Source of the DNA: Rubrivivax sp.
GTDB taxonomy: Bacteria; Pseudomonadota; Gammaproteobacteria; Burkholderiales; Burkholderiaceae_C
Assembly (NCBI GenBank): GCA_027487905.1
Contig: JAIYCR010000052.1
Coordinates: 41,245-105,244, forward strand
Length of the DNA stretch: 64,000 nt
Reading direction: 5' to 3'
A program made the translations under genes and the position numbers. The notes beneath the pieces are model-generated. The model worked only from the letters and a program-made list of their open reading frames with translations, was not told the DNA's origin and searched no databases. Shown here piece by piece: positions 41,942 to 50,463 of the stretch; position 1 is the stretch's first letter; every line of letters starts with the position of its first letter.

Positions 41942-42018
41942 CGGGAGGCCCCAGCTTCGGATGCGTCGACGGCCGCGCCGTCATGGAAGATGACTTGATC
42001 CTACCCCGTGGAGCCCCC

Positions 42019-43317
42019 ATGCCCGGACCCTCAGACCCTGGTTTCGACACCCTCGCGCTGCATGCTGGCGCCGCCCCCGACCCCGCCACCGGCGCTCGGG
42101 CCACGCCCATCCACCTGACGACCTCCTTCGTGTTCCAGGATAGCGAGCATGCCGCGTCGCTGTTCAACCTGGAGCGGTCCGGCCATGTGTACAGCCGCAT
42201 CAGCAACCCCACGACGGCCGTGCTGGAGGAACGCGTGGCCGCCCTCGAGGGGGGCGCCGGTGCGCTGGCCACAGCCAGCGGCCAGGCGGCCCTTCACCTG
42301 GCCATCGCCACCATCGCCGGCGCGGGCAGCCACATCGTGGCCAGCCGCGCCCTCTATGGTGGCTCCTACAACCTGCTGCACGACACCCTGCCCCGGTTCG
42401 GCATCGAAACCACCTTCGTCGCGCCGGGCGACATCGACGCCTGGGCGCAGGCCATCCGCCCGAGCACGCGGCTGCTCTTCGGCGAGACCGTGGGCAATCC
42501 GGGGCTGGACGTGCTGGACATCCCGCGCATCGCGGAGCTGGGCCACGGCCACGGCCTGCCGCTGCTGGTGGACTCCACCCTCACCTCGCCCTGGCTGATC
42601 CGTCCCTTCGAGCATGGGGCGAGCCTCGTCTACCACTCGGCCACCAAGTTCCTGAGCGGGCACGGCACCGTCATCGGCGGCGTGCTGGTCGATGGCGGGC
42701 GGTTCGACTGGTCCCGCAGCGGCCGATTCCCCGAGCTCACCGAGCCCTATGCCGGATTCCACGGCATGGTGTTCACCGAGGAGAGCGAGGAAGCGGCCTT
42801 CCTGCTGCGCGCGCGCCGCGAGGGCCTGCGCGACTTCGGCGCCTGCATGAGCCCGCACACCGCCTGGCTGATCCTGCAGGGCATCGAGACCCTGCCCCTG
42901 CGCATGGCCCGGCACGTGGACAACACCCGCCGGGTGGTGGAGTTCCTGGCCGCGCACCCGCTGGTGGCCCGCGTGGGCTACCCCGACTTGCCTGACCACC
43001 CGAGCCACGCGCTCGCGCGCCAGCTGCTGCCGCGGGGTTGCGGCTCGGTGTTCAGTTTCGACCTCAAGGGCTCGCGGGCCCAGGGTCGGGCCTTCGTCGA
43101 ATCGGTGCGGCTGTTCTCCCACCTGGCCAACGTGGGCGATTGCCGCTCGCTGGTCATCCACCCGGCCTCGACCACCCACTTCCGCATGACCGACGAGGCC
43201 TTGGCGCAGGCGGGCATCACCCCGGGCACGCTGCGCCTGTCCATCGGCCTGGAAGACCCGGCCGACCTGCTCGACGATCTGCAGCGGGCCCTCAAGGCGG
43301 CGCAGCGGGCAGCTTGA
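42019..43317 (+). CDS. metY: O-acetylhomoserine sulfhydrylase (PLP transsulfuration family)
   Basis: Makes homocysteine from O-acetylhomoserine and sulfide in methionine synthesis. 432 residues; PLP lysine K210 in YHSATKFLSGHG, SRISNPTTAVLEERVAALEGG, SGQAALHLA and VDSTLTSPWLIRP. The GRFPELTEPYAGFHG insertion and GACMSPHTAWLILQGIETL are MetY-type rather than cystathionine gamma-synthase-type. ATG 42019 has GGAG upstream and gives the family N-terminus; ATG 41983 is an unlikely longer start. Confidence 0.88.
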   Translation: MPGPSDPGFDTLALHAGAAPDPATGARATPIHLTTSFVFQDSEHAASLFNLERSGHVYSRISNPTTAVLEERVAALEGGAGALATASGQAALHLAIATIAGAGSHIVASRALYGGSYNLLHDTLPRFGIETTFVAPGDIDAWAQAIRPSTRLLFGETVGNPGLDVLDIPRIAELGHGHGLPLLVDSTLTSPWLIRPFEHGASLVYHSATKFLSGHGTVIGGVLVDGGRFDWSRSGRFPELTEPYAGFHGMVFTEESEEAAFLLRARREGLRDFGACMSPHTAWLILQGIETLPLRMARHVDNTRRVVEFLAAHPLVARVGYPDLPDHPSHALARQLLPRGCGSVFSFDLKGSRAQGRAFVESVRLFSHLANVGDCRSLVIHPASTTHFRMTDEALAQAGITPGTLRLSIGLEDPADLLDDLQRALKAAQRAA

Positions 43318-43361
43318 CGCGCCACCCGCTCGCGGCCACTTCCCCCATCAGGAAACGACCC

Positions 43362-44162
43362 ATGAAACTCGAAGTCCACGGACGGCAGGCCTACGCCTAC
43401 ACGGGTGGCAAGCCCTTTGACGCGAAGCTGCCCTGCGTCGTGCTGGTGCACGGCGCGCTGAACGACCATTCGGTGTTCACGCTGCTGGCCCGCTGGCTGG
43501 CCCACCACGGACGAAGCGTGCTGGCGGTGGACCTCCCCGGACATCGCCGCAGCGAAGGACCGGCGCTGACCTGCGTGGAGGACATGGCCGACTGGGTGCT
43601 GGCGTTCATGGACGCGGCCGGCGTGCAGCGCGCCGCACTGGGCGGGCACAGCATGGGTTCGCTGGTCGCGCTGGAGGCCGCAGCCCGTGCACCGCAGCGC
43701 GCCGAGCGGCTGCTGATGTATGCCACCGCCTACCCCATGCGGGTGTCGCCCGCCCTGCTGGAGATGTCGCTCAAGTCACCCCAGGAGGCCATCGCCACGA
43801 CGGTCGTCTTCTCCCATTCTTCGCTGGCACCGAAGCCTTCCTACCCGGGGCCGGGTGCCTGGCTGCGCGGCGGTGCCAGCGCCCTGATGCACGGCGTGCT
43901 GCGCGCGCAGGGCGACGAGCGCCTGTTCCACACCGACTTCACCGCCTGCGACCGCTACAGCGGCGCCGAGGCAGCGGCGCAACGGTTGACGGCACCGGTC
44001 CACCTGATCGTCGGCGAGCTCGACCAGATGACGCCGGCCAAGGCCGGCGCGGCGCTGGCCGAGCGGCTGCAGGCGCGGGTCCACAGGATCGTCGCCGGAC
44101 ACTCGCTGATGGCCGAAGCGCCGGATGAAGTGCTGGCCGCCACCCGTTCGGCGCTGGCCTGA
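43362..44162 (+). CDS. Alpha/beta hydrolase
   Basis: 266 residues of alpha/beta-hydrolase fold. Oxyanion motif VLVHGALNDHSVF, nucleophile S97 in GHSMGS, acid D in GELDQMTP and base H in VAGHSLMAEAP form a full triad. Substrate unknown. AGGAAA lies before the ATG. It follows metY by 44 bases and may be co-transcribed, but no link to methionine is known. Confidence 0.9.
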   Translation: MKLEVHGRQAYAYTGGKPFDAKLPCVVLVHGALNDHSVFTLLARWLAHHGRSVLAVDLPGHRRSEGPALTCVEDMADWVLAFMDAAGVQRAALGGHSMGSLVALEAAARAPQRAERLLMYATAYPMRVSPALLEMSLKSPQEAIATTVVFSHSSLAPKPSYPGPGAWLRGGASALMHGVLRAQGDERLFHTDFTACDRYSGAEAAAQRLTAPVHLIVGELDQMTPAKAGAALAERLQARVHRIVAGHSLMAEAPDEVLAATRSALA

Positions 44163-44194
44163 ACGTCCGCCGCTGCGCAGGCGGCTGCGAACGC

Positions 44195-45493
44195 TCAGGG
44201 CCGCCGCAGACGTCCCAGCCAACGGCGCGGCGGCGCCTCGCCCCCGGCGACCAGGCCTCGGGGCAACACCCGAGCCAGTGGCAGCGCCTCCGGCGCAATG
44301 GCCTCCCTGAAGGCGGCCGCGCCCGCTGCCGGCCCGAGCAGCAGGCGATCGAACCAGGGCGCCACCGGCGTGGTGGCCGGGTCGCACAGCAGCACATGTC
44401 GGGCGTCGCCCGACTCCTGCAATCGGCCCACCCAGCCCAGCGCGATGAGCTCGTCCAGCACCGCTTCGAGCTGCAGCGGATCGGCTGCCATCCGGCGTGC
44501 AAGCTCACCGCGGCTGAGCCCGGCCGCCGCCGTTCCCCGCTCGACCTCGAGCCAGGCCAGGCATTCCAGGCCCAGCAGGGCCTTCAGGCCGGGCACCTCG
44601 GGACGCCGCCGCAAGCCCACGGCCAGCATCGGCGCATGGGCAGCCACCACCGCGCCGAGCAGGATCACCACCCAGACCAGGTAGATCCAGGTGAGCAGGA
44701 TGGGCACGGTGGCGAAGGCGCCATAGACCACCGAGAAGGTGGGTACCGCCTTCAGGTAGATCGCCAGACCCTTCTTCGCCAGCACGAAGCCCAGGGCAGC
44801 GAGCAGCCCGCCGGCGGCGGCATGTCGCCAGCGCACATGGGTGTTGGGCACCAGCCGGTACAGCGAGGCGAAGGCGGCGATCAGCACGGCGAACTCGGCG
44901 ATCAGCAGCACGGCACCGACCGCATCGCGCAGCGGCGCGGGCCACCCGGCATCGACCCAGCCGCGCGAGACGCCGACCGCGGCGGTGGCCAGCCACAGGC
45001 TGGCCCCGAGCAGCACCGGGCCGAAGGTGATGGTCGCCCAGTACACCAGCACCCGCTGGGCGAGCGACCGGGGCAGCTTCACGCGCCAGATGCCGTTGAG
45101 CGTGCGGTCGATGGTGAGCATCAGGGCAATGGCCGTGGCGATGAAGGCCAGCAGACCCACCACGCCCAGGCGGTTGGCCTTGGCCGCGAACTGGGTGACC
45201 GCATTGAGGACCGGCCGGGCGATGGCCTCGGGCACCACGCTTTGCACCAGGAAGCGGTTGAGCGATTCCTGCAACTGGCCGAACATCGGGAAGGCACTGA
45301 AGACCGCCAGCATCACCGTCACCAGCGGGACGAGCGAGATCAGTGTCGTGAAGGTCAGCGACCCTGCTGTCAGGCCGAGGCGATCGTCACTGAAGCGCTC
45401 GCGCAGCGTGCGCAGGGTCTCGCGCCAGCGCTCGCCCGCACCCGGCCTTGCGAACGCCGGCGACAGGCCCGTTGGGCGGGGGGGTTGAGGCAT
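44195..45493 (-). CDS. YihY/BrkB-family inner-membrane protein
   Basis: 432 residues. N-terminal 300 with six hydrophobic segments and the family signature LTAGSLTFTTLISLVPLVTVM and TWIYLVWVVILLGA; C-terminal 130 residues soluble, like a winged helix (LSRGELARRMAADP). Once annotated ribonuclease BN, a function now assigned elsewhere; true role unknown. ATG 45493 is preferred; ATGs at 45502 and 45505 are alternatives. Confidence 0.88.
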   Translation of the reverse strand: MPQPPRPTGLSPAFARPGAGERWRETLRTLRERFSDDRLGLTAGSLTFTTLISLVPLVTVMLAVFSAFPMFGQLQESLNRFLVQSVVPEAIARPVLNAVTQFAAKANRLGVVGLLAFIATAIALMLTIDRTLNGIWRVKLPRSLAQRVLVYWATITFGPVLLGASLWLATAAVGVSRGWVDAGWPAPLRDAVGAVLLIAEFAVLIAAFASLYRLVPNTHVRWRHAAAGGLLAALGFVLAKKGLAIYLKAVPTFSVVYGAFATVPILLTWIYLVWVVILLGAVVAAHAPMLAVGLRRRPEVPGLKALLGLECLAWLEVERGTAAAGLSRGELARRMAADPLQLEAVLDELIALGWVGRLQESGDARHVLLCDPATTPVAPWFDRLLLGPAAGAAAFREAIAPEALPLARVLPRGLVAGGEAPPRRWLGRLRRP

Positions 45494-45506
45494 CGATGGC
45501 ATCATA
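45494..45506 (-). promoter_or_regulatory. Possible leaderless promoter of the yihY-type gene
   Basis: TATGAT, seven bases, then ATG 45493 on the minus strand. Upstream ATGs overlap the hexamer itself, so if this is the -10 box the first usable start is 45493. Confidence 0.35.
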
Positions 45507-45556
45507 GACAGCACCGGGTCGTCCACCCGCGCCAGCCTGCCGCATGCGGCCCCCCG

Positions 45557-46000
45557 ATGACCACCGCCCTGCCCCCGACCGCACCCGCCGACCTGCCGCC
45601 CATGGTGGTCTGGACCCGCACCGCCGCCGTGGGCAGCTTGCTGGGCCTGATCGTGCTGGGTCTGCTGTGGGAGCTGTGGCTCGCCCCGCTGCGCCCTGGG
45701 GGTTCGCTGTGGGCGGTCAAGGTGCTGCCGCTCGCGTTGCCGCTGGCCGGCCTGCTGAAGAACCGCATGTACACCTATCGCTGGGTCAGCCTGCTGGTCT
45801 GGCTCTATTTCACCGAAGGCGTGGTGCGGGCCACCACCGAGCACAACCTGAGCGGCGTGCTGGCGGGCGTGCAGGTTCTGCTGTGCCTGGTGCTCTTCGC
45901 GGCCTGTGCGGTGCATGTGCGCTGGCGGCTGGCCCGCGCCAAGGCGGCGGGCCTGACCGATCCGCCCCCGGGCCCGGACGAGCCCCCGCTGGCCCGTTGA
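45557..46000 (+). CDS. DUF2069 membrane protein
   Basis: 147 residues with four hydrophobic segments (about 20-42, 55-68, 75-90 and 98-118) and the conserved MYTYRWVSLLVWLYFTEG stretch. Function unknown. Its stop overlaps the start of the flavin oxidase gene (TGATG). Confidence 0.85.
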   Translation: MTTALPPTAPADLPPMVVWTRTAAVGSLLGLIVLGLLWELWLAPLRPGGSLWAVKVLPLALPLAGLLKNRMYTYRWVSLLVWLYFTEGVVRATTEHNLSGVLAGVQVLLCLVLFAACAVHVRWRLARAKAAGLTDPPPGPDEPPLAR

Positions 46001-47469
46001 TGCCCATGCCGTCGTCCAGCGGCGCGGCCGACGCGCTGGTCTCGGCCCTGAGCGAAGCCCTCGGCGCGGACGCCGTGCTGGCCGGCGGCGATCTCTCCGC
46101 CTATGAAGTCGACTGGCGTCGCCGTTATCGGGGGCGGGCACGCGCCGTGGTGCGGCCCGGTGACACGCAAGCCGTTGCCACCGCCCTCAGGCTGTGTGCG
46201 GCCCATGGTGCCGCCGTGGTACCGCAGGGCGGCAACACCGGGCTCGTCGGTGGCGGCGTGCCCGATGGGTCCGGCCGCGAGGTCGTGCTCAGCCTGGCCC
46301 GGATGAACCGCATCCGTCAGGTGGACGTGGACAACGCGACGATGGAGGTGGAAGCCGGCTGCGTGCTGCAGGCGGTCCAGCAGGCGGCCGAGGCCCGGGG
46401 GCTGCTGTTCCCCTTGAGCCTGGCAGCCGAGGGCAGCTGCACCATCGGCGGCAACCTGGCCACCAACGCCGGTGGCACCCAGGTTCTGCGCTACGGCAGT
46501 GCCCGCGATCTGTGCCTGGGGCTGGAGGTCGTGCTGGCCGATGGGCGGATCTGGAGCGGGCTTACCGGACTGCGCAAGGACAACACCGGCTACGACCTGC
46601 GGCAACTGTTCATCGGGTCCGAGGGAACGCTGGGCATCATCACGGCGGCCACCTTGCGACTGCATCCTCTGCCCCGGGCCAGACTGACCGCCTGGGCGAC
46701 GATGGACAGTGCAGCGGCTGCGCTGGCGCTGTTCAGGCGGGCTCGCCAGCAGCTCGGGCCTGGCCTCACCGCCTTCGAGCTGATGAACGGCTTCTCGCTG
46801 CAGCTGACCGCCCGGCACTTCCCCGAACTCGCCCGCGGCCTGCCCGGTATGGCCGATGGACACCCTCCGGCGTGGAGCGTGCTGCTGGAGCTCTCCGATA
46901 CCGAGGACGAAACGCAGGCAGCGGCCCGCCTGGAGGCGCTGCTGGGTCAGGCCCTGGAGGCCGGCTGCATAGCCGACGCCCTCGTCGCGACCAGCCTTTC
47001 GCAGGCCCGGGCGATGTGGCATGTCCGCGAAGCCATTCCGCTGGCGCAGAGCCAGGAGGGGCTGAACATCAAGCACGACATCGCGCTGCCGATCTCGGCC
47101 ATCCCGGACTTCATCGCGCGTACCGACCTGGCCATACAGCGGGTCGCACCCGGCGCCCGGATGGTCGACTTCGGCCATGTGGGCGACGGCAACCTGCACT
47201 ACAACGTCCAGGCGCCTGAAGGCGCGGATGCCGCCACCTTCCTTTCCAACCACGAGGCGGCCATCAACGAGGTGGTCTATGAGGCGGTCACGGCGCTGGG
47301 CGGCTCCATTTCCGCCGAGCACGGCATCGGGCTTCTCAAGCGCGACGAGCTGGTGCTGCGCAAACCCGCGCTGGCGCTGGAGATGATGCATGCGCTCAAG
47401 CGGGCACTGGACCCCGCCGGCTGCCTCAACCCCGGGCGGGTCCTGAGGCCGCAGGCGTCGCCGCACTGA
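46000..47469 (+). CDS. FAD-binding oxidase, D-2-hydroxyacid dehydrogenase type (GlcD/LdhD-like)
   Basis: 489 residues. N-terminal FAD-binding PCMH domain with VVPQGGNTGLVGGGVPDGSG and TIGGNLATNAGGTQVLRYGS, and C-terminal oxidase domain with VGDGNLHYNVQ (metal-binding) and SAEHGIGLLKR. This set fits D-lactate, glycolate or D-2-hydroxyglutarate dehydrogenases; the sequence alone does not decide. ATG 46000 overlaps the previous stop; ATG 46006 is possible. Transcribed with DUF2069. Confidence 0.9.
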   Translation: MPMPSSSGAADALVSALSEALGADAVLAGGDLSAYEVDWRRRYRGRARAVVRPGDTQAVATALRLCAAHGAAVVPQGGNTGLVGGGVPDGSGREVVLSLARMNRIRQVDVDNATMEVEAGCVLQAVQQAAEARGLLFPLSLAAEGSCTIGGNLATNAGGTQVLRYGSARDLCLGLEVVLADGRIWSGLTGLRKDNTGYDLRQLFIGSEGTLGIITAATLRLHPLPRARLTAWATMDSAAAALALFRRARQQLGPGLTAFELMNGFSLQLTARHFPELARGLPGMADGHPPAWSVLLELSDTEDETQAAARLEALLGQALEAGCIADALVATSLSQARAMWHVREAIPLAQSQEGLNIKHDIALPISAIPDFIARTDLAIQRVAPGARMVDFGHVGDGNLHYNVQAPEGADAATFLSNHEAAINEVVYEAVTALGGSISAEHGIGLLKRDELVLRKPALALEMMHALKRALDPAGCLNPGRVLRPQASPH

Positions 47470-47487
47470 AGCGGCCGGCCTGCACCG

Positions 47488-47979
47488 TCACTGCAGTCGG
47501 CCTTTCAGGGCTGCGGGAACCGGCAGCGCCACGACCTCGATGCCCTCGTCGCGCAGTTCGGAAGCCTGTTCGGGCGTGGCCTGACCACGGATGCCACGCG
47601 GGTCGGTGCGCCCGTAGTGCATGTCGCGCGCTTCATCGACGAAACGGTCGCCGACATCCTCGGTCGTGGCCAGCACCTGGCGCACCGCCTGCATCCAGGC
47701 TGCCTGCATCTCCACAGACGCCGCCGCAGCAGCCAGGGGCCGGTCCGGCGGGCGCTGGGACGGGGTGGGCGCATCCGGCGCGGCGGCAGCACGCTCCACC
47801 ACCGGCGCGGCCGCGCCGAGGTTCAGGCGGGCCGCCGACGGCAGGCGCCTGACCTTGGCGTCGCTGCACAAGGGACAGCTGACCAAGGCACGCTCCAGCT
47901 GGTCCGCGAACGCCTCTTCGGAGGCGAACCAGCCCTCGAAGCGGTGATCATGGGTGCAGCAGAGATCGAAGACCTTCAT
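47488..47979 (-). CDS. DUF1178 zinc-ribbon-like protein
   Basis: 163 residues of the DUF1178 family. N-terminal FmdB-like knuckle: CCTHDHRFEGWF and CPLC. The middle is Ala/Pro-rich, and the conserved C-terminus contains DEARDMHYGRTDPRGIRGQAT. Function unknown. No Shine-Dalgarno sequence. Confidence 0.9.
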   Translation of the reverse strand: MKVFDLCCTHDHRFEGWFASEEAFADQLERALVSCPLCSDAKVRRLPSAARLNLGAAAPVVERAAAAPDAPTPSQRPPDRPLAAAAASVEMQAAWMQAVRQVLATTEDVGDRFVDEARDMHYGRTDPRGIRGQATPEQASELRDEGIEVVALPVPAALKGRLQ

Positions 47980-47996
47980 GGCCGGATTATCCGGCC
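47980..47996 (-). promoter_or_regulatory. Predicted leaderless promoter in a perfect palindrome, DUF1178 gene
   Basis: GGCCGGAT-T-ATCCGGCC spans the region. On the minus strand it reads GATAAT (47991-47986), six bases CCGGCC, then the ATG. The same 15-mer including ATG precedes yhbY. The palindrome could also be an operator. Confidence 0.5.
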
Positions 47997-48003
47997 ACCG
48001 CCA

Positions 48004-48621
48004 TCAGCCTGCCGCGCGCCAGTCCAAGGCCCAGCGGCCCTCGCGCCAATGGCGCCACCACAGCAGGCCGATCAGGGTCTTGGCATCGGTGAGCACTCCG
48101 GCGGCCGCGGCCGCCTCGAGCTCGTCGGCGGACATGCGGTCCACGTCGAGGAACTCACCGGCATCGAGCCGACGCTCGCCGGCGTGCAGACCGCGGGCGA
48201 ACCAGATCTCGATGCCTTCGTCGCTGTAGGCGATGGCGTTGTGCAACACGCCGGCCCGGGCCCACTCGCGGGCGGTGTAGCCGGTTTCCTCGGCCAGTTC
48301 GCGCCGCGCGCAGTCGAACGGATCCTCGCCGGCGTCGAGCTTGCCGGCCGGAAACTCCAGCATCACCCGCCGCAGCGGATGGCGGTACTGGCGTTCGACG
48401 ACGGCTCGCCCGTCGTCCAGCAGCGGCACGACCATCACCGCCCCCGGGTGCACGATGTATTCGCGGGTGGCGGTACGCCCGTCGGGAAGGCCGACAAGGT
48501 CGTGGCGCACGGTGAGGAAGCTGCCCTGGTAGGCCAGGCGGCTTTCCAGCGTGCGCTCCCGCAGGTGCGGGTCGTCGGGCAAGTCCGGCGCCGGGGCCGG
48601 CCCCCGCCCGGCCGGCGTCAT
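48004..48621 (-). CDS. Nudix hydrolase, ADP-ribose pyrophosphatase type
   Basis: 205 residues with a complete Nudix box, G-x5-E-x7-REL-x-EE-x-G, at GKLDAGEDPFDC followed by ARRELAEETGY. It is preceded by EFPAGK and VERQYRHPLR, as in NudF-like ADP-ribose hydrolases. ATG 48621 overlaps the DUF2818 stop (ATGA). It ends the complex I operon, a placement suggesting a link to NAD metabolism. Confidence 0.93.
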   Translation of the reverse strand: MTPAGRGPAPAPDLPDDPHLRERTLESRLAYQGSFLTVRHDLVGLPDGRTATREYIVHPGAVMVVPLLDDGRAVVERQYRHPLRRVMLEFPAGKLDAGEDPFDCARRELAEETGYTAREWARAGVLHNAIAYSDEGIEIWFARGLHAGERRLDAGEFLDVDRMSADELEAAAAAGVLTDAKTLIGLLWWRHWREGRWALDWRAAG

Positions 48622-48920
48622 GCCGCTCCCCGGCGCAGGTAGCGCCAGACGAAGCCGGGAAAGGCGAAGGTCAGGTACAGGCAGACGAAGGCGGCGTAGA
48701 ACTCCCAGCCCTGGGGCGCGCGCTGGCCCTGCCGCGCCTCGACGAAGAAGCCCACCCCGAGCGACAGCATGCACAGCGCGAACAGTTCAAGGATGCGCCA
48801 GATGGCGGCCTTGGGCAGACGCAGCGGCCCCACGAAGAAGATGCGCTCGGAGAAGAACGGCAGGTTGGCCGAAACGAAGGCGAAGCCCAGCACCAGGGCG
48901 ATGGCGGCCGTGTCCTGCAT
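48618..48920 (-). CDS. DUF2818 membrane protein
   Basis: 100 residues, three hydrophobic segments (about 5-25, 38-58 and 75-95), ending FAFPGFVWRYL. Regularly found directly after nuoN in betaproteobacteria; possibly an accessory of complex I, but no function is known. 22 bases after nuoN. Confidence 0.88.
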   Translation of the reverse strand: MQDTAAIALVLGFAFVSANLPFFSERIFFVGPLRLPKAAIWRILELFALCMLSLGVGFFVEARQGQRAPQGWEFYAAFVCLYLTFAFPGFVWRYLRRGAA

Positions 48921-48942
48921 GGGCGGGTGCGCCTGTGGCGCG

Positions 48943-50436
48943 TCAGGTCGCCACGGCCTGCAGGATGGCGCGCGCACACAGGGCCATCAGCCCGCCGGGC
49001 AGGATGCCCAGCAGCAGCACGGCCGCCCCGTTGAGCGCCATCACCGTGCGGGCCTCGCCGGTGGTGGCGATGGGCGAGGTGTCCACCGCCTCGTCGAAGT
49101 ACATCACCTTGACGATGCGCAGGTAGTAGAAGGCTCCGACCAGCGACAGCAGCACCGCGACAACGGCCAGCACCAGGTAGCCGGTCACGTTGGTGGAGAT
49201 CAGGGCCTGCAGCACCGAGACCTTGGCATAGAAGCCCACCATCGGCGGAATGCCGGTCAGCGAGAACATGTAGATCGCCATCACGCCGGCCAGCCAGGGG
49301 CTGCGTCGCGCCAGGCCGGCCAGGTCTGACACCTGCTCGACTTCCACGCCCTTGCGGCACATCAGCATCAGCACGCCGAAGGTACCGAGCGTCGTCAGGA
49401 CATAGGTGACGACATAGAACATCGAGGACCCATAGGCATTCGCGGCCGACAGCGTGTTGCCGTGCACCACGCCGGCACCCATGCCCAGCAGCACGAAGCC
49501 CATCTGCGAGATGGTCGAGTAGCCCAGCATGCGCTTGACGTTGGACTGCGCAATGGCCGCCAGATTGCCCAGCACCAGGGAAGCCACCGCCATCACCAGC
49601 AGCATCTGCTGCCAGTCGAAGGCCAGGCCCAGCATGCCCTCCACCAGCATGCGGAAGGCGATGGCGAAGGCGGCCAGCTTGGGGGCACCGGCGATCATCA
49701 CGGTGACCGCCGTGGGAGCGCCCTGGTAGACGTCGGGCACCCACATGTGGAAGGGCACGGCGCCCAGCTTGAAGCCCAGGCCGGCGACCACGAAGACCAG
49801 ACCGAAGATGAGCACGGACTTGTTGATCTGGCCGGTGGCGATGGCGTTGAACACCTCGGGGATGTCCAGCGAGCCGGTGGCGCCGTACATCATCGACAGG
49901 CCATAGAGCAGGAAGCCGCTGGACAGTGCACCCAGCACGAAGTACTTCATCGCCGCCTCGGTGGACGGCAGGTGGTCGCGGCGCAGCGCCACCAGCGCAT
50001 ACAGCGACAGGCTCATCACCTCCAGGCCCAGGTAGATGACCAGGAAATTGTTCGCCGACAGCATCACCAGGATGCCCAGCAGCGAGAAGAGGCTGAGCGA
50101 ATAGAGCTCGCCCTTGGCCATGTCGCGCGACTGCACATAGGGCCGCGCGTAGGCCAGGCAGATCATCAGGGACACGGTCGCGAAAAAGCCCATCAGGTGG
50201 CCCATCGGATCGGCCACCATCATGCGCTGCATCGAGTACAGCGTGAAGCCGGCGTCGAAGTAGCCCAGGTGCAGCACCGCCACGCCGAGCAGGCACAGCT
50301 GGGTGAGCACGTAGGTGGGCAGCCGCTCGGGGTGCTTCACCCACAGGTCCACCAGCGCCACGGTGCAGGCCGCCAGCAGCAGCACGGCCTGCGGGACCAC
50401 CGCGGTCCAGTTCATCATCAGGTTGGTCGAGGACAT
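48943..50436 (-). CDS. nuoN: NADH-quinone oxidoreductase subunit N
   Basis: Antiporter-like proton-pumping subunit of complex I. 497 residues, about 14 membrane segments; key lysine region VAGLGFKLGAVPFHMWVPDVYQGAPT and KRMLGYSTISQMG are present. Confidence 0.98.
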   Translation of the reverse strand: MSSTNLMMNWTAVVPQAVLLLAACTVALVDLWVKHPERLPTYVLTQLCLLGVAVLHLGYFDAGFTLYSMQRMMVADPMGHLMGFFATVSLMICLAYARPYVQSRDMAKGELYSLSLFSLLGILVMLSANNFLVIYLGLEVMSLSLYALVALRRDHLPSTEAAMKYFVLGALSSGFLLYGLSMMYGATGSLDIPEVFNAIATGQINKSVLIFGLVFVVAGLGFKLGAVPFHMWVPDVYQGAPTAVTVMIAGAPKLAAFAIAFRMLVEGMLGLAFDWQQMLLVMAVASLVLGNLAAIAQSNVKRMLGYSTISQMGFVLLGMGAGVVHGNTLSAANAYGSSMFYVVTYVLTTLGTFGVLMLMCRKGVEVEQVSDLAGLARRSPWLAGVMAIYMFSLTGIPPMVGFYAKVSVLQALISTNVTGYLVLAVVAVLLSLVGAFYYLRIVKVMYFDEAVDTSPIATTGEARTVMALNGAAVLLLGILPGGLMALCARAILQAVAT

Positions 50437-50463
50437 GAGGCGGCTTGCGCGTTCAACGCAGGT

